A DNA stretch of 64,000 bases from Halomonas elongata DSM 2581 (GTDB lineage: Bacteria > Pseudomonadota > Gammaproteobacteria > Pseudomonadales > Halomonadaceae), in assembly GCF_000196875.2 (NCBI RefSeq), contig NC_014532.2:3596001-3660000 (forward strand). Reading direction: 5' to 3'. A model generated the notes under the pieces. It did not search any database, was not told the origin of the DNA, and worked only from the letters and a program-made list of their open reading frames with translations. Positions within the stretch are counted from its first letter, which is position 1; each line of letters begins with the position of its first letter. A program made the position numbers and the translations under genes. Shown here in pieces: positions 40,380-49,304 of this stretch.

Positions 40380-42530
40380 TCAGCCTCGCCGCCAGCGGAA
40401 GTAGCGCCCGAGCCATCCCAGCAGGCGTTCTGGCTTGTGGGCGTTCTTCCAGACGCCGGCCGTCGCCTTCACCGCTTCGCTGCGCGTGGGATACGGGTGG
40501 ATGGTGCCCAACAACTTGTTGAGCCCGATGCCGCGAGTGATCGCCAGGGTGAATTCGGCCAGCATCTCGCCGGCCCCGGTGCCGACGATCGTCGCCCCCA
40601 GGATTCGGTCACGCCCGGGCACCGTCAGCACCTTGACGAACCCCGTCGCGTCTCCCTCCGCCAAAGCCCGGTCCAGGTCATGCAATGCATAGCGGGTGAC
40701 CTCATACGCTATGTGCCGTTCCCTGGCCTCGCGCTCATTGAGCCCGACCCGGGCTACCTCGGGGTCCGTGAAGGTCACCGCCGGCATTGCCCGATAACTG
40801 ACCTTGAACCGCTTGAACTCGCCGAACAGCGCATTGACCGTGGCATGCCACGCCTGATGCGCGCTGGCATGGGTAAGCTGATAGGGGCCCGTCACATCGC
40901 CACACGCCCAGACATTGGGCAGCACGCTTTGCAGCGTTTCATCCACGCGGAGCGTGCCATCCTCGCGGGTTTCGACGCCGAGGGCCTCGAGCCCCATACC
41001 CTCGACGTTGGCCTGCCGCCCCACCGCGACCAGCAGATGGCTAAAGCCCAGACGCTCGACTACCTCTCCGTCCCCCTGAATCTCCAAGGCATGGCCCTCA
41101 TCGGTGGCCACCACCCGCAATGCCCGATATCCCAGATACAGGTGCAGGCCCTCACCACGAAGGCTAGAGGCGACCTCGTCGGCAACCTCGGGATCCTCTC
41201 GGGGCAGCAGTTGGGGACCCATCTCGACCAGGTCGACCCGACTGCCCAGCCGCGCGAAGCTCTGGCCAAGCTCACAGCCGATAGGCCCTCCGCCCAGCAC
41301 CAGGAGGCGTTCGGGCAATGCCTCGAGCGTCCAGAGCGAGTCCGAGGTCAACACCTCCACCTGCTCGAGACCGGGAAGGTCCGGCACCCGGGGCCGGGCA
41401 CCGCTGGCAATGATGACGTGGCGGGTCGTCAATACGCGCTCGCCATTCGCGGTGGTGACAACGACACGCCACGGATCATCCAGTCGCGCTTGCCCCTCCA
41501 TCACCTCGACGCCCAAGCCCTCGTAGCGGCTGCGACTGTCGTGGGGCGCCACTTCATCGATGGCACGCCGCACATGCGCCATGACGGCGGCAAAATCCAC
41601 ACGGGGCTCGCCGGCGTGAACGCCGAAGGCCGACGCCTGGCGAACTTCCTTGGCCGAGCGGGCCGCCCGGATCAGGGCCTTGGAGGGAACGCAGCCCGTA
41701 TTGAGGCAATCCCCGCCCATGCGGTCACGCTCCACCAGAGCGACATCGGCCTTGACGGCCGCGGCGATATAGCTGGCCACCAGACCCGCCGAGCCACCAC
41801 CGATCACCACGATATCGTGATCGAAGCGACGCGGTCGCCGGAACCGCCGGGCCAGCCGGCGCCGCTTGCCCAGGGCGACCAGAGCACGCGCCAGCCAGGG
41901 AAAGAGCCCGATCAGCGCAAAGGAAGCGATCAGCGACGGCGACAGGATGCCGGAGAGGGACTCCAGGTTACCGAGCTCTCGCCCGGCATTCACGAACACC
42001 GCCGTACCCGGCAGCATGCCCAGTTGACTGACCCAATAGAAGGTGCGCAGGCGCATCCGTGTCAGCCCCAGCACCAGATTGATCACGAAGAAGGGAAATA
42101 ACGGTATCAACCGCAACGTGAACAGGTAGAAAGCGCCCTCACGACGAATGCCGGCATTGACCCGCTCAAGCTGGGAAGAGAAGCGCTTTTCCAGAAAGGA
42201 GCGCGCCAGGGTTCGCGCGAGCAACGCCGCCAGGGTTGCCCCGAGCGCACTGGCGAAGGAAATGATCAAGAGCCCCCACCCCAGACCAAACAACGCGCCG
42301 CCCAATACCGTCAGCAGAGTCGCCCCAGGCAGCGACAGCGCGGCCATGACGGTATAGAGAAGGAAGAAGCCTCCGGCGACGATAACAGGCTCGGCAGCGA
42401 ACCAGGCTTGAAAGCTCGCTTGCTCGGCCTTCAGATAGTCCAGACTGAGAAAGTCCAGCACACCGCTGGCAACAATCCCGGCAATCACTGCCAGCAACAA
42501 CACGGCAAGCAGGGGGCGTAGATATTTCAA
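40380..42530 (-). CDS. VTT-domain membrane protein fused to a flavin disulfide reductase
   Basis: The protein is about 716 residues. The N-terminal 230 residues form a TVP38/TMEM64 (VTT) membrane domain with LFGLGWGLLIISFASALGAT and FPFFVINLVLGLT. The rest is a pyridine nucleotide-disulfide oxidoreductase like mercuric reductase or lipoamide dehydrogenase: FAD motif VVIGGGSAGL, redox pair GGDCLNTGCVPSKAL, NAD site VLGGGPIGCELG and the C-terminal dimer interface with HPYPTRSEA. The reductase substrate is unknown; the fusion places it at the membrane. I choose TTG 42530 for its GGAG site; TTG 42587 is possible. Confidence 0.82.
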   Translation of the reverse strand: MKYLRPLLAVLLLAVIAGIVASGVLDFLSLDYLKAEQASFQAWFAAEPVIVAGGFFLLYTVMAALSLPGATLLTVLGGALFGLGWGLLIISFASALGATLAALLARTLARSFLEKRFSSQLERVNAGIRREGAFYLFTLRLIPLFPFFVINLVLGLTRMRLRTFYWVSQLGMLPGTAVFVNAGRELGNLESLSGILSPSLIASFALIGLFPWLARALVALGKRRRLARRFRRPRRFDHDIVVIGGGSAGLVASYIAAAVKADVALVERDRMGGDCLNTGCVPSKALIRAARSAKEVRQASAFGVHAGEPRVDFAAVMAHVRRAIDEVAPHDSRSRYEGLGVEVMEGQARLDDPWRVVVTTANGERVLTTRHVIIASGARPRVPDLPGLEQVEVLTSDSLWTLEALPERLLVLGGGPIGCELGQSFARLGSRVDLVEMGPQLLPREDPEVADEVASSLRGEGLHLYLGYRALRVVATDEGHALEIQGDGEVVERLGFSHLLVAVGRQANVEGMGLEALGVETREDGTLRVDETLQSVLPNVWACGDVTGPYQLTHASAHQAWHATVNALFGEFKRFKVSYRAMPAVTFTDPEVARVGLNEREARERHIAYEVTRYALHDLDRALAEGDATGFVKVLTVPGRDRILGATIVGTGAGEMLAEFTLAITRGIGLNKLLGTIHPYPTRSEAVKATAGVWKNAHKPERLLGWLGRYFRWRRG

Positions 42531-42830
42531 AAGCGCATCTCCATGACATCGGCCTGGTGGCTTGCCCTTGCCTGAATCGACGAACAAGGCCGTGCCTTGC
42601 GACCCGGCTGGCCGAGTGACCTTCCCCTAGTGTAGATCCGCTTTCAATCGGAGCAGTCGCTCCATCCGGGACAACGCTATGGTTGCATGACCGCGCGGGA
42701 TGACATGGCAGCATGTCGGCTACCCGCGGATCGCTTGAGTATTGTGCACCAGCAAGACGCGGCAACCAATTCCGAGGAGGAGGCTACCGGCGCTCCGCGG
42801 CAGGAATGGCTCCCTGATCAACTGGCTTTT

Positions 42831-42860
42831 AAAAAGGCCGGCCGCATGCAACGGCCAGCC
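42831..42860 (-). terminator. intrinsic terminator of the RhlA-like gene
   Basis: On the minus strand a stem GGCTGGCCG/CGGCCGGCC with a seven-base loop is followed by TTTTTAAAA, about 30 bases after the stop at 42892. Confidence 0.75.
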
Positions 42861-42891
42861 CGAAGAAAAACATTTCGCGACAGCATCCAAT

Positions 42892-43713
42892 CTAGGCCAG
42901 CAAATGACGGTCAAATATTTCGTTCATGTACCTGGATGCAGACTTGCTCTCCATATCAAGAAAATGACCAGCTTCAGGCACGACAAAAAACTCACACTCA
43001 TCGATATAGTTCTCGATGCACCTGACATCTTCTTTTGAGGTATATTCATCCCAGTCCCCATTCACGAACAGAACGGGCACCTCCACCTCCTTGAAAACAT
43101 CCACATAGTCATCAAAACTGAGCGAAGCAACTTGCCCAATATGAAATCTAGCTTGACGATACGTCTCATCATCGAGGCTCTTGATATGTTCATGGTTTAT
43201 CCGCTTCAACAGTCCAGGCAGATACTTTCCCACTTCGTCATTCAGCAAGGTGGCAACTTCATGATTCTTCCTTTCATCGAGCAATACCTTGGCCCGCTCA
43301 ATATAACGGTGCATTTCCGGGGTGATTCGGGTAGAGAAAGAGGCAATCAATGCCTTACGAACAGAGGGAGGCTTCTTGGCAAGCGCCATCAATGCCGCCA
43401 GCCCTCCCCATGAGACAGAAAGCAGATACGACGGCTGATAACGATCCATCAATCCCTGAAGCACCATTACCTCTTCCGTTTTCGACATGGGACGACTAAT
43501 AGCATTGTACTGCCTGGACTTTCCGATGAAGGGCAGGTCAAACAATATCATGTTCACCTTGCCCTTGAGATTTTTTATGGTATTACGAAAAGCTTGTGTT
43601 GTTGAAAGCGCTCCATTGACAAAAATGGCCGACTCCGACACCCCGGAAAACAGATATCTCTCAACGTGGACATTCCACTCTCCGACACTGACCACTTCAA
43701 CTTCTCGCCTCAT
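42892..43713 (-). CDS. rhlA: RhlA-like 3-(3-hydroxyacyloxy)acyl ester synthase
   Basis: A 273-residue alpha/beta-hydrolase that follows Pseudomonas RhlA along its full length: MRRE start, VHVER, IFVNGALSTTQAF, LFDLPFIGKSRQYN, the nucleophile Ser101 in LLSVSWGGLAAL, LNDEVGKYLPGLLKR, QARFHIGQV, VNGDWDEYTSKEDV (acid) and EAGHFLDMESK (His). RhlA condenses two 3-hydroxyacyl chains into HAA, the lipid part of rhamnolipids. No rhlB glycosyltransferase is near. The gene is richer in A+T than its neighbours, suggesting transfer. Divergent from the ACP-TE-P450 gene. Confidence 0.9.
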   Translation of the reverse strand: MRREVEVVSVGEWNVHVERYLFSGVSESAIFVNGALSTTQAFRNTIKNLKGKVNMILFDLPFIGKSRQYNAISRPMSKTEEVMVLQGLMDRYQPSYLLSVSWGGLAALMALAKKPPSVRKALIASFSTRITPEMHRYIERAKVLLDERKNHEVATLLNDEVGKYLPGLLKRINHEHIKSLDDETYRQARFHIGQVASLSFDDYVDVFKEVEVPVLFVNGDWDEYTSKEDVRCIENYIDECEFFVVPEAGHFLDMESKSASRYMNEIFDRHLLA

Positions 43714-44362
43714 TCCCTACCTCCATGTGACTCGTTTTCCCGGCAACATTCGCCGTCCACCCTGGACGACCTGACGTACCTATTCATTATCAAACAACAA
43801 GCCTATCGCCCTAATTGCTTCACGCCCCACCTTTACATTCCACAACATCTTCCAAACACATTTCAAACGCCTTCCAGACATTCCCCAACAGCCTTTAGAA
43901 AATCCATAGACGACGCACGCCAAGAGAATCCAAGGCCTGCAAGGCAAGCTTGGCGCCTACCTGCCGCTCGTTACCACCGCGCCATGCCACGCAGGCACCA
44001 TTTCAATATAACCAGCACCCATCACGTCAAGGACTGCTTTTAAACTCGGCGACTGACCTTACAAAATAACAACACCACGCAACACTTTATGACTCTTCAG
44101 AAACCGACTCCAACCAGACCACCAACCTGAAGCACAAAAAAACTGTTATCCCTTTCCTGCGAAGCCCCCTAACAATAACAGCAATTAAAGACCGATAGCC
44201 GGGTCGGCTTGACGTCTCTTCAGCGAACAACTAAAGGTAGTGTTTTATTCATTACCACACTTATTTCTCTGCAAGTAGAACTATTCATAAAAAAGTCATG
44301 GACTCGTCATTGAGCACAAATTTTGACAAGTCCACCCACGCAGGAATGACCAAGGAGGGCCC
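43714..44362. other. AT-rich divergent promoter region
   Basis: About 650 bases without a gene between the RhlA-like gene and the ACP-TE-P450 fusion. It is far richer in A+T than the flanks and must contain both promoters. I see no clear palindromic operator of the lux-box type. Confidence 0.5.
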
Positions 44363-46882
44363 GTGGATCAACATTTCGATTCCGTGAGCGTCAAGGGCGA
44401 AACCGCGCCTGAATCCACCGGTCACGCTACGCCCCGGGAAACGCCTCCCCCTTCGCGACCCAATCTGCGGGAGGCGCTTGCCCAGGAAATAGTTCGACTT
44501 ACCAGGAACAATGACGAGGACATCTCGATCCCTGAGGAATACCCTCTGAACCAGCTTGGCCTGGATTCTCTGGCCGCCGTGGAACTGACGGCATACATAG
44601 AGCGCCATTTCCACGTGAAACTGCCCTTGATGTCCCTGTTCGGCTCCATGACGCTGGGCCAACTGATCGACCTCATTGAGAAAACCCGGACACAGGAGAG
44701 TGCAGAAGGCCCCTTACGTACCTCCCTGGGAGAACAATCCGGAGCCTGTGCAGTCGCGTTGCACGACTGGCAGGTCGCCCTTCCCCTGTTCTGCATTCCC
44801 GGCTCGATGGGTGTGGCAACCTATCTATCGAGTCTTTGTACCGAACTGGCCGGCCTTGCCTCGACGATCGCTTTTCAATCCCCGGGCATCGACGGTAGTG
44901 AATCCCCCCTCGGTTCGGTCGAGGAGCTCGCACGGCGCTATATCGCCGAAATGCAGACCATCCAGCCCGAGGGCCCCTATCGCCTTGCGGGGCACTCCTT
45001 CGGAGGATTGGTCGCCCATGAAATGGCCTGCCAACTCCACGAACGGGGAGAGCGAATAGAGGCGTTGTTCTTGATCGACACCTTTCAGGTTCGGAGTATC
45101 GGTGAAGCAAACGACGCCACCACCTCCGACTTGATGGCCCTGTACGAACTCCACAACATTATTCAGCGGCTCTCCGACCGCCTTGACGACGAGCCGATCC
45201 GCGTCAGCGAGCTAGAGGCACTCCCCCCGGAAGCACAGCGGGAATTACTGACGAGACGCCTGGGCACCCGATTCAACTCGCTGCACAGGGTAGCCACCGT
45301 GCATCACGCCAACTATATGGCGATGGAAAGGTTTCAGCCGCGGTATTACCCCGGTCCGGCCACCCTGCTGTGTGCTCGCTCCGAGTTTCCCGCGCAACTG
45401 GTGCATCCTGCCCGCAGCCTGCACTTCTGCACCGACGAGCCGGACCTGGGTTGGCAAGGACTGTGCGCCTCGCTGAACGTCATCACGGTGCCTGGCGACC
45501 ACCTCACCATGGTACGTCCACCCCATGTTCAGGCACTCGTCGAAGCGATGCGGCCGGCGATGGATGCACAGTCCCGGCTCTCCCTGGGGATGGATCGCCT
45601 GCTGCCCGCCAGACCACCTCGCGCACCAGGGCGAGCCCTGGAGATCTCCCGACATGGCATCTCCTTCGATCCTTACCATCCGGACCATGTCGACGACCCT
45701 TACCCATTCCTTTCACAACTGCGCGACTGCGGCCCGGTCATCAAGGACACGGTCTCCAGGTGGTGGCTGACCCGCCACGCCGAAGTCTCGGCAGGACTGC
45801 GCGACAAGCGTTTTGGTGTCGACCCACGGGGACTGGCCGAAACGCTGCCACATCTCGACGCGAGCAGTGCAAGCTTTCCTTTCCTCAGTGCCTTGAGTCG
45901 ACAGCAGGAAGAGGTTCCCTTCAGCCAACACCTCAACCGCTTCATGCTGTTTCTGGATCCGCCTCAGCACCAACAACTCAGGCGCGTCTTCTCCCCCCTG
46001 TTCACCCCCGAGGCCGTCAAGCACTGGACCGGTTATATCGACGAATGCGCCGCCGAGCTGATCGGCAATCTACGTCAAGACCGGGAAGCCGATCTGATCA
46101 AGGAGCTCGCCTTGCCGCTGCCGGCGGCTGCCATCAGCGAAATACTGGGATTCCCCCGCGAAGACGTGCCCGAAGTGCTGCCCTGGGGACAGGACATGAT
46201 ATCGGGATTCGATCCACTGATGTCCGATGATACTGCCGCCCGCATCAATCGCAGTGCGGAAGAATTCAGCCGGTACATTCGCGAACACCTGGAAACACAA
46301 AGAAAGGTAAAGAGTGGCCCTGGCATCCTCGACCCGAACACCGCACTGGACCAGGGACTGAGCATCGAGGAACTGGTCACCCATTATGCCCTGATGTTCG
46401 CCGTCGGTTTCGAAACCACGACCGACATGATCGGCAACAGCGCACTTGCCCTGCTTCGCCACCCCGACCAGCTCGAGCGCTGGCAAGCCCAGCCCGAAAT
46501 TTCCGACAACGCCGTGGAAGAGTTGCTGCGATACGACGGTCCTGTCCGCTGCTCGATACGCTACGCGCTTGAAGACCTGGATTTCGGTGGCCGCCGAATA
46601 CGTCGTGGCGAAATGGTCGTCTTCTCCTTTTCCTCGGCCAACAGGGATCCCCAGGCCTTTCCCGAACCCGACCGCCTTGACCTTGGCCGTGACGCCAGAC
46701 GGCATGTGGCCTTCGCTCATGGCGCACACTACTGCCTGGGAGCCCATCTGGCACGAATCGAACTGCGGCGGGTTCTGCCAGCCTTGATCCAGCATGACTT
46801 CTCCCTGGCACCCGGCGGGACCCAGTGGCGACCCAGCCTGGTGTTTCGCGGTCTGGAGACCCTGCGCATCAGGAACCACTAA
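44363..46882 (+). CDS. acyl carrier protein - thioesterase - cytochrome P450 fusion
   Basis: An 839-residue three-domain enzyme. Residues about 35-108 are a carrier protein with the pantetheine Ser69 in LGLDSL. Residues about 135-400 are a thioesterase of the alpha/beta-hydrolase type: Ser212 in GHSFGG and His380 in PGDHLTM. Residues about 428-839 are a P450: VGFETTTD on the I helix (about 681), ELLR (ExxR, about 720) and the heme loop FAHGAHYCLG with Cys791. Start GTG 44363 follows AAGGAGG. The P450 probably acts on a carrier-bound acyl chain that the thioesterase releases. No loading enzyme is fused. Probably works with the divergent RhlA-like enzyme. Confidence 0.9.
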   Translation: MDQHFDSVSVKGETAPESTGHATPRETPPPSRPNLREALAQEIVRLTRNNDEDISIPEEYPLNQLGLDSLAAVELTAYIERHFHVKLPLMSLFGSMTLGQLIDLIEKTRTQESAEGPLRTSLGEQSGACAVALHDWQVALPLFCIPGSMGVATYLSSLCTELAGLASTIAFQSPGIDGSESPLGSVEELARRYIAEMQTIQPEGPYRLAGHSFGGLVAHEMACQLHERGERIEALFLIDTFQVRSIGEANDATTSDLMALYELHNIIQRLSDRLDDEPIRVSELEALPPEAQRELLTRRLGTRFNSLHRVATVHHANYMAMERFQPRYYPGPATLLCARSEFPAQLVHPARSLHFCTDEPDLGWQGLCASLNVITVPGDHLTMVRPPHVQALVEAMRPAMDAQSRLSLGMDRLLPARPPRAPGRALEISRHGISFDPYHPDHVDDPYPFLSQLRDCGPVIKDTVSRWWLTRHAEVSAGLRDKRFGVDPRGLAETLPHLDASSASFPFLSALSRQQEEVPFSQHLNRFMLFLDPPQHQQLRRVFSPLFTPEAVKHWTGYIDECAAELIGNLRQDREADLIKELALPLPAAAISEILGFPREDVPEVLPWGQDMISGFDPLMSDDTAARINRSAEEFSRYIREHLETQRKVKSGPGILDPNTALDQGLSIEELVTHYALMFAVGFETTTDMIGNSALALLRHPDQLERWQAQPEISDNAVEELLRYDGPVRCSIRYALEDLDFGGRRIRRGEMVVFSFSSANRDPQAFPEPDRLDLGRDARRHVAFAHGAHYCLGAHLARIELRRVLPALIQHDFSLAPGGTQWRPSLVFRGLETLRIRNH

Positions 46883-47115
46883 CAAAACGCGTATCGAGCC
46901 GTAGCGCAAGCGGAAAGCGGCATGGGCTCGCTTGTGGGCAAAGTGGGTGATGGCCTCGGCTACGCCTTGCCCTGGGCCATCGATGGGCGGGCCTCAGTCG
47001 TGTGTTACCCGAGCCACCTCAAACACCAGCAGCTAGGCCCCGACCGACACCAGGCTCAGTTGTCGCCCCGGGCCGGGGCAGGCATGATGCATCCATATAC
47101 TCCGATGGACTCATC

Positions 47116-47652
47116 ATGACGTATCGCGCGTTCGGAAAGCTCTTGGTCATCCTTTCATGGGCGCTAGTGGCCAGCCAGGTTCATGCCACCCCAGTTCATG
47201 CCAATCCCCCCGCCTTGTCCCTCGACTGGCCGCCCAAGCTGGAGCTGGACCACACCCTCGTGCAAACCAGCCTTTATACTCGGCATTTCAACCCTGATCC
47301 CGAACACACCAACCATCAGGAACTGATCGGCCTCGAGTTCCACACCCCGGATGACTGGCTGGCCGGTGGCGCCCATTTCCAGAATTCCTTCGCGCAGGAC
47401 ACCTTCTATCTCTACGTCGGCAGGCAGTTTCCCCTCTGGCATTTCGCTCATGACACGACGCTGCGCGCCAAGCTGACGGCGGGGCTATTGCATGGCTACA
47501 GAGGGGAATATCGGGACAAGATCCCCTTCAACCATCTGGAAACCGCCCCGGCCGCACTGCCCAGCATCGGCATACGCTGGAAGCGCGTCGAGGGCGACCT
47601 GATCGTGTTCGGCGCCGCCGGCCTCATGATCACTGCAGGGCTGCGTTTCTGA
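47116..47652 (+). CDS. outer-membrane beta-barrel protein with signal peptide
   Basis: A 178-residue protein starting at ATG 47116. A signal peptide (about residues 1-26) precedes alternating strands ending in ...MITAGLRF with a terminal Phe, as in outer-membrane barrels. The segments TSLYTRHFNPDPEHTNHQEL and HGYRGEYRDKIPFN match a family common in Pseudomonas and Halomonas. It is often annotated as an 'sn-glycerol-3-phosphate transporter', without support that I can see. Function unknown. Confidence 0.72.
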   Translation: MTYRAFGKLLVILSWALVASQVHATPVHANPPALSLDWPPKLELDHTLVQTSLYTRHFNPDPEHTNHQELIGLEFHTPDDWLAGGAHFQNSFAQDTFYLYVGRQFPLWHFAHDTTLRAKLTAGLLHGYRGEYRDKIPFNHLETAPAALPSIGIRWKRVEGDLIVFGAAGLMITAGLRF

Positions 47653-47656
47653 GCGC

Positions 47657-48247
47657 TCAGTCGGTCGTCAGACCAAGATTGCTGACTCCATCGTTACGCC
47701 CCAGTCGCCGCAAGGCCTTGAGGGCGTCGCGGTCCAGGTGTCCCTGAGCCGCCTCGAGCACCGCATCCTGGAAGTCGTTTTCCTCGCACATCAGCGGATG
47801 TTCGCGCGTCAGGGCGGCAAGCTTGCCGGCATCCTCCTCACCTTCGGTCACCTCTATGAAGGCCCGCACACCGCCACGCGAGGTGCGGCTGACCTCCAGG
47901 ACCGAATCCGGCGACTCGCCGCGCAGGGTATCGAGCAATGCGGAAACCGCGACGACCGCTTCCAGCGCTCGGCGAGCTCCGAAGCTGTCGTCCTCCGCCG
48001 GCGGCTCCAGCTCGGCCAGCTTTTCCGCCTGCCGATCGAAGTCGATGCGCGCGTCCTTGACCGACAGCCGCTCCCAGACCAGGGCCAGCACGGCGCGCAG
48101 AGCCTGGACATCCCCATGGCCTGTCGTCTCGGCATACAGGGCATAATTGGGTATCAGGCGTTCGCAGAGGGCGGCCATGAAAGCCTGCTGGCCGCGCAGC
48201 GGCAGCGCCTGGAGCCGCTCGAAGAAACCGCCGGATGACTGACTCAT
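47657..48247 (-). CDS. yjaG: YjaG/DUF416 family protein
   Basis: A 196-residue protein typical of DUF416: GFFERLQALPLRGQQAFMAA, CERLIPNYALYAE and a helical body. ATG 48247 is chosen because AGGAGA lies directly upstream; an earlier in-frame start has no such site. The family is conserved in gammaproteobacteria with no known biochemical role. It is 26 bases downstream of the alkyltransferase-like gene and in the same direction. Confidence 0.85.
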   Translation of the reverse strand: MSQSSGGFFERLQALPLRGQQAFMAALCERLIPNYALYAETTGHGDVQALRAVLALVWERLSVKDARIDFDRQAEKLAELEPPAEDDSFGARRALEAVVAVSALLDTLRGESPDSVLEVSRTSRGGVRAFIEVTEGEEDAGKLAALTREHPLMCEENDFQDAVLEAAQGHLDRDALKALRRLGRNDGVSNLGLTTD

Positions 48248-48273
48248 GAAATCTCCTTGTATAATGGCATCGC

Positions 48274-48567
48274 TCAAGGCCAGAGGCGCTCCTTGGCCAC
48301 CCGTCCCCGAGCGTCGAACGCCACGCCTTCATCGATCAGGCGGCGACGCTGTTCATCCGCTCCGCCGTGGTCGGCCAGCCGCCGCGACGCGGTGATGACC
48401 CGGAACCAGGGAAGTTCGTGCCCCGAGGGCAACTCTCGCAACGCCCTGGCCACCATGCGCGGGGTGGCGCCTTCGGTCATGGCGGCGATGCGGCCATAGG
48501 TCGTCACTCGCCCCGGCGGAATCTCGGCCAGGATCGTCAGGATCTGTTCTGTGAGCGCCGGCTTCAT
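48274..48567 (-). CDS. alkyltransferase-like DNA-binding protein (Atl)
   Basis: A 97-residue protein matching the DNA-binding half of O6-alkylguanine transferases: IPPGRVTTYGRIAAM and LPWFRVITASRRLAD. In the active methyltransferases the motif is PCHRV; here the cysteine is replaced (PWFRV), as in Atl proteins that flag O6-alkylguanine for nucleotide excision repair. GGAGGAAGGG precedes ATG 48567. Length typical. Confidence 0.9.
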   Translation of the reverse strand: MKPALTEQILTILAEIPPGRVTTYGRIAAMTEGATPRMVARALRELPSGHELPWFRVITASRRLADHGGADEQRRRLIDEGVAFDARGRVAKERLWP

Positions 48568-48617
48568 GTACCCTTCCTCCCCCTGTCCTTCGCTCATGCC
48601 TACCGCGAGGTCTTCAT

Positions 48618-49304
48618 ATGCACCTGCACCTCCTTCAGCACGGCCCGCACCGAGGTCCCGCCCGGATCGCCGACTGGCTCGACAGCATGGGACACAGCCA
48701 TACCGTTTTCCATCTGCACGAGGGCGAACTACCGCCACGACTCGCCGATGGCGATGCCCTGATCGTCCTCGACGGCCCCGACGAAGGCGATCTCGATCCA
48801 GACGCAACCTGGCCACGCCAGGAGCGCAAGTTGATCGAACAGGCGCTCAATGGCCAGAAGCCCCTGCTCGGCCTCGGTCACGGCGCGCGACGCATCGCCG
48901 AGGCGCTCGGTGCCATGGTATCGCGAGGCACCTATGCCGAAAGCGGCTGGCACACCATCGACCTGGCCCCCGACAGCCCTTTCGACCTCCCCGAGCGCTT
49001 CGAGGCATTCATGTGGCATCGCGACATCTTCGCCTTGCCCGACGATGCCCTGCCACTCGGCGGTAGCGAAGCAAGCCCCATGCAGGGCTTCAGCTGGGAT
49101 GGCAACCGCGTGGTCGGACTGCTTTGCCACCTGGAAGCCACCCCTGCCAGCGTGACTGCCATGCTGGATCACCTCCCGCCTCTCGGTAACGGCCCCTATC
49201 TGCAGGAACGACAGGCGATGCTGGCCGACACCAAGCGCTTCGACCGCCTGGCGCCCCTGCTGGATCGCCTGCTATCCCAGTGGCTGGCCAGCGCTCGCCG
49301 CTGA
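48618..49304 (+). CDS. glutamine amidotransferase class I-like protein lacking the catalytic Cys
   Basis: A 228-residue protein with the overall class I layout. At the nucleophile elbow, where the family reads PxLGICLGAQ, it reads PLLGLGHGARRIAEALGA, so Cys is replaced by Gly. The His-containing segment is AFMWHRDIFALP and the Glu segment LCHLEATPA, both near the expected positions. Without Cys it cannot hydrolyse glutamine by the usual route. It may bind a ligand or partner only. It overlaps the 3' end of mnmH on the other strand. Confidence 0.82.
   Translation: MHLHLLQHGPHRGPARIADWLDSMGHSHTVFHLHEGELPPRLADGDALIVLDGPDEGDLDPDATWPRQERKLIEQALNGQKPLLGLGHGARRIAEALGAMVSRGTYAESGWHTIDLAPDSPFDLPERFEAFMWHRDIFALPDDALPLGGSEASPMQGFSWDGNRVVGLLCHLEATPASVTAMLDHLPPLGNGPYLQERQAMLADTKRFDRLAPLLDRLLSQWLASARR

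Noticed and set aside
40317..42101. 594-codon open frame on the plus strand
   Set aside because: Antisense to the VTT-reductase fusion, which has all expected motifs. The antisense product has no recognisable domains.
43714..44362. lux-box-type operator for rhlA
   Set aside because: I looked for a CT-N12-AG type palindrome as in rhamnolipid control and saw no convincing one.
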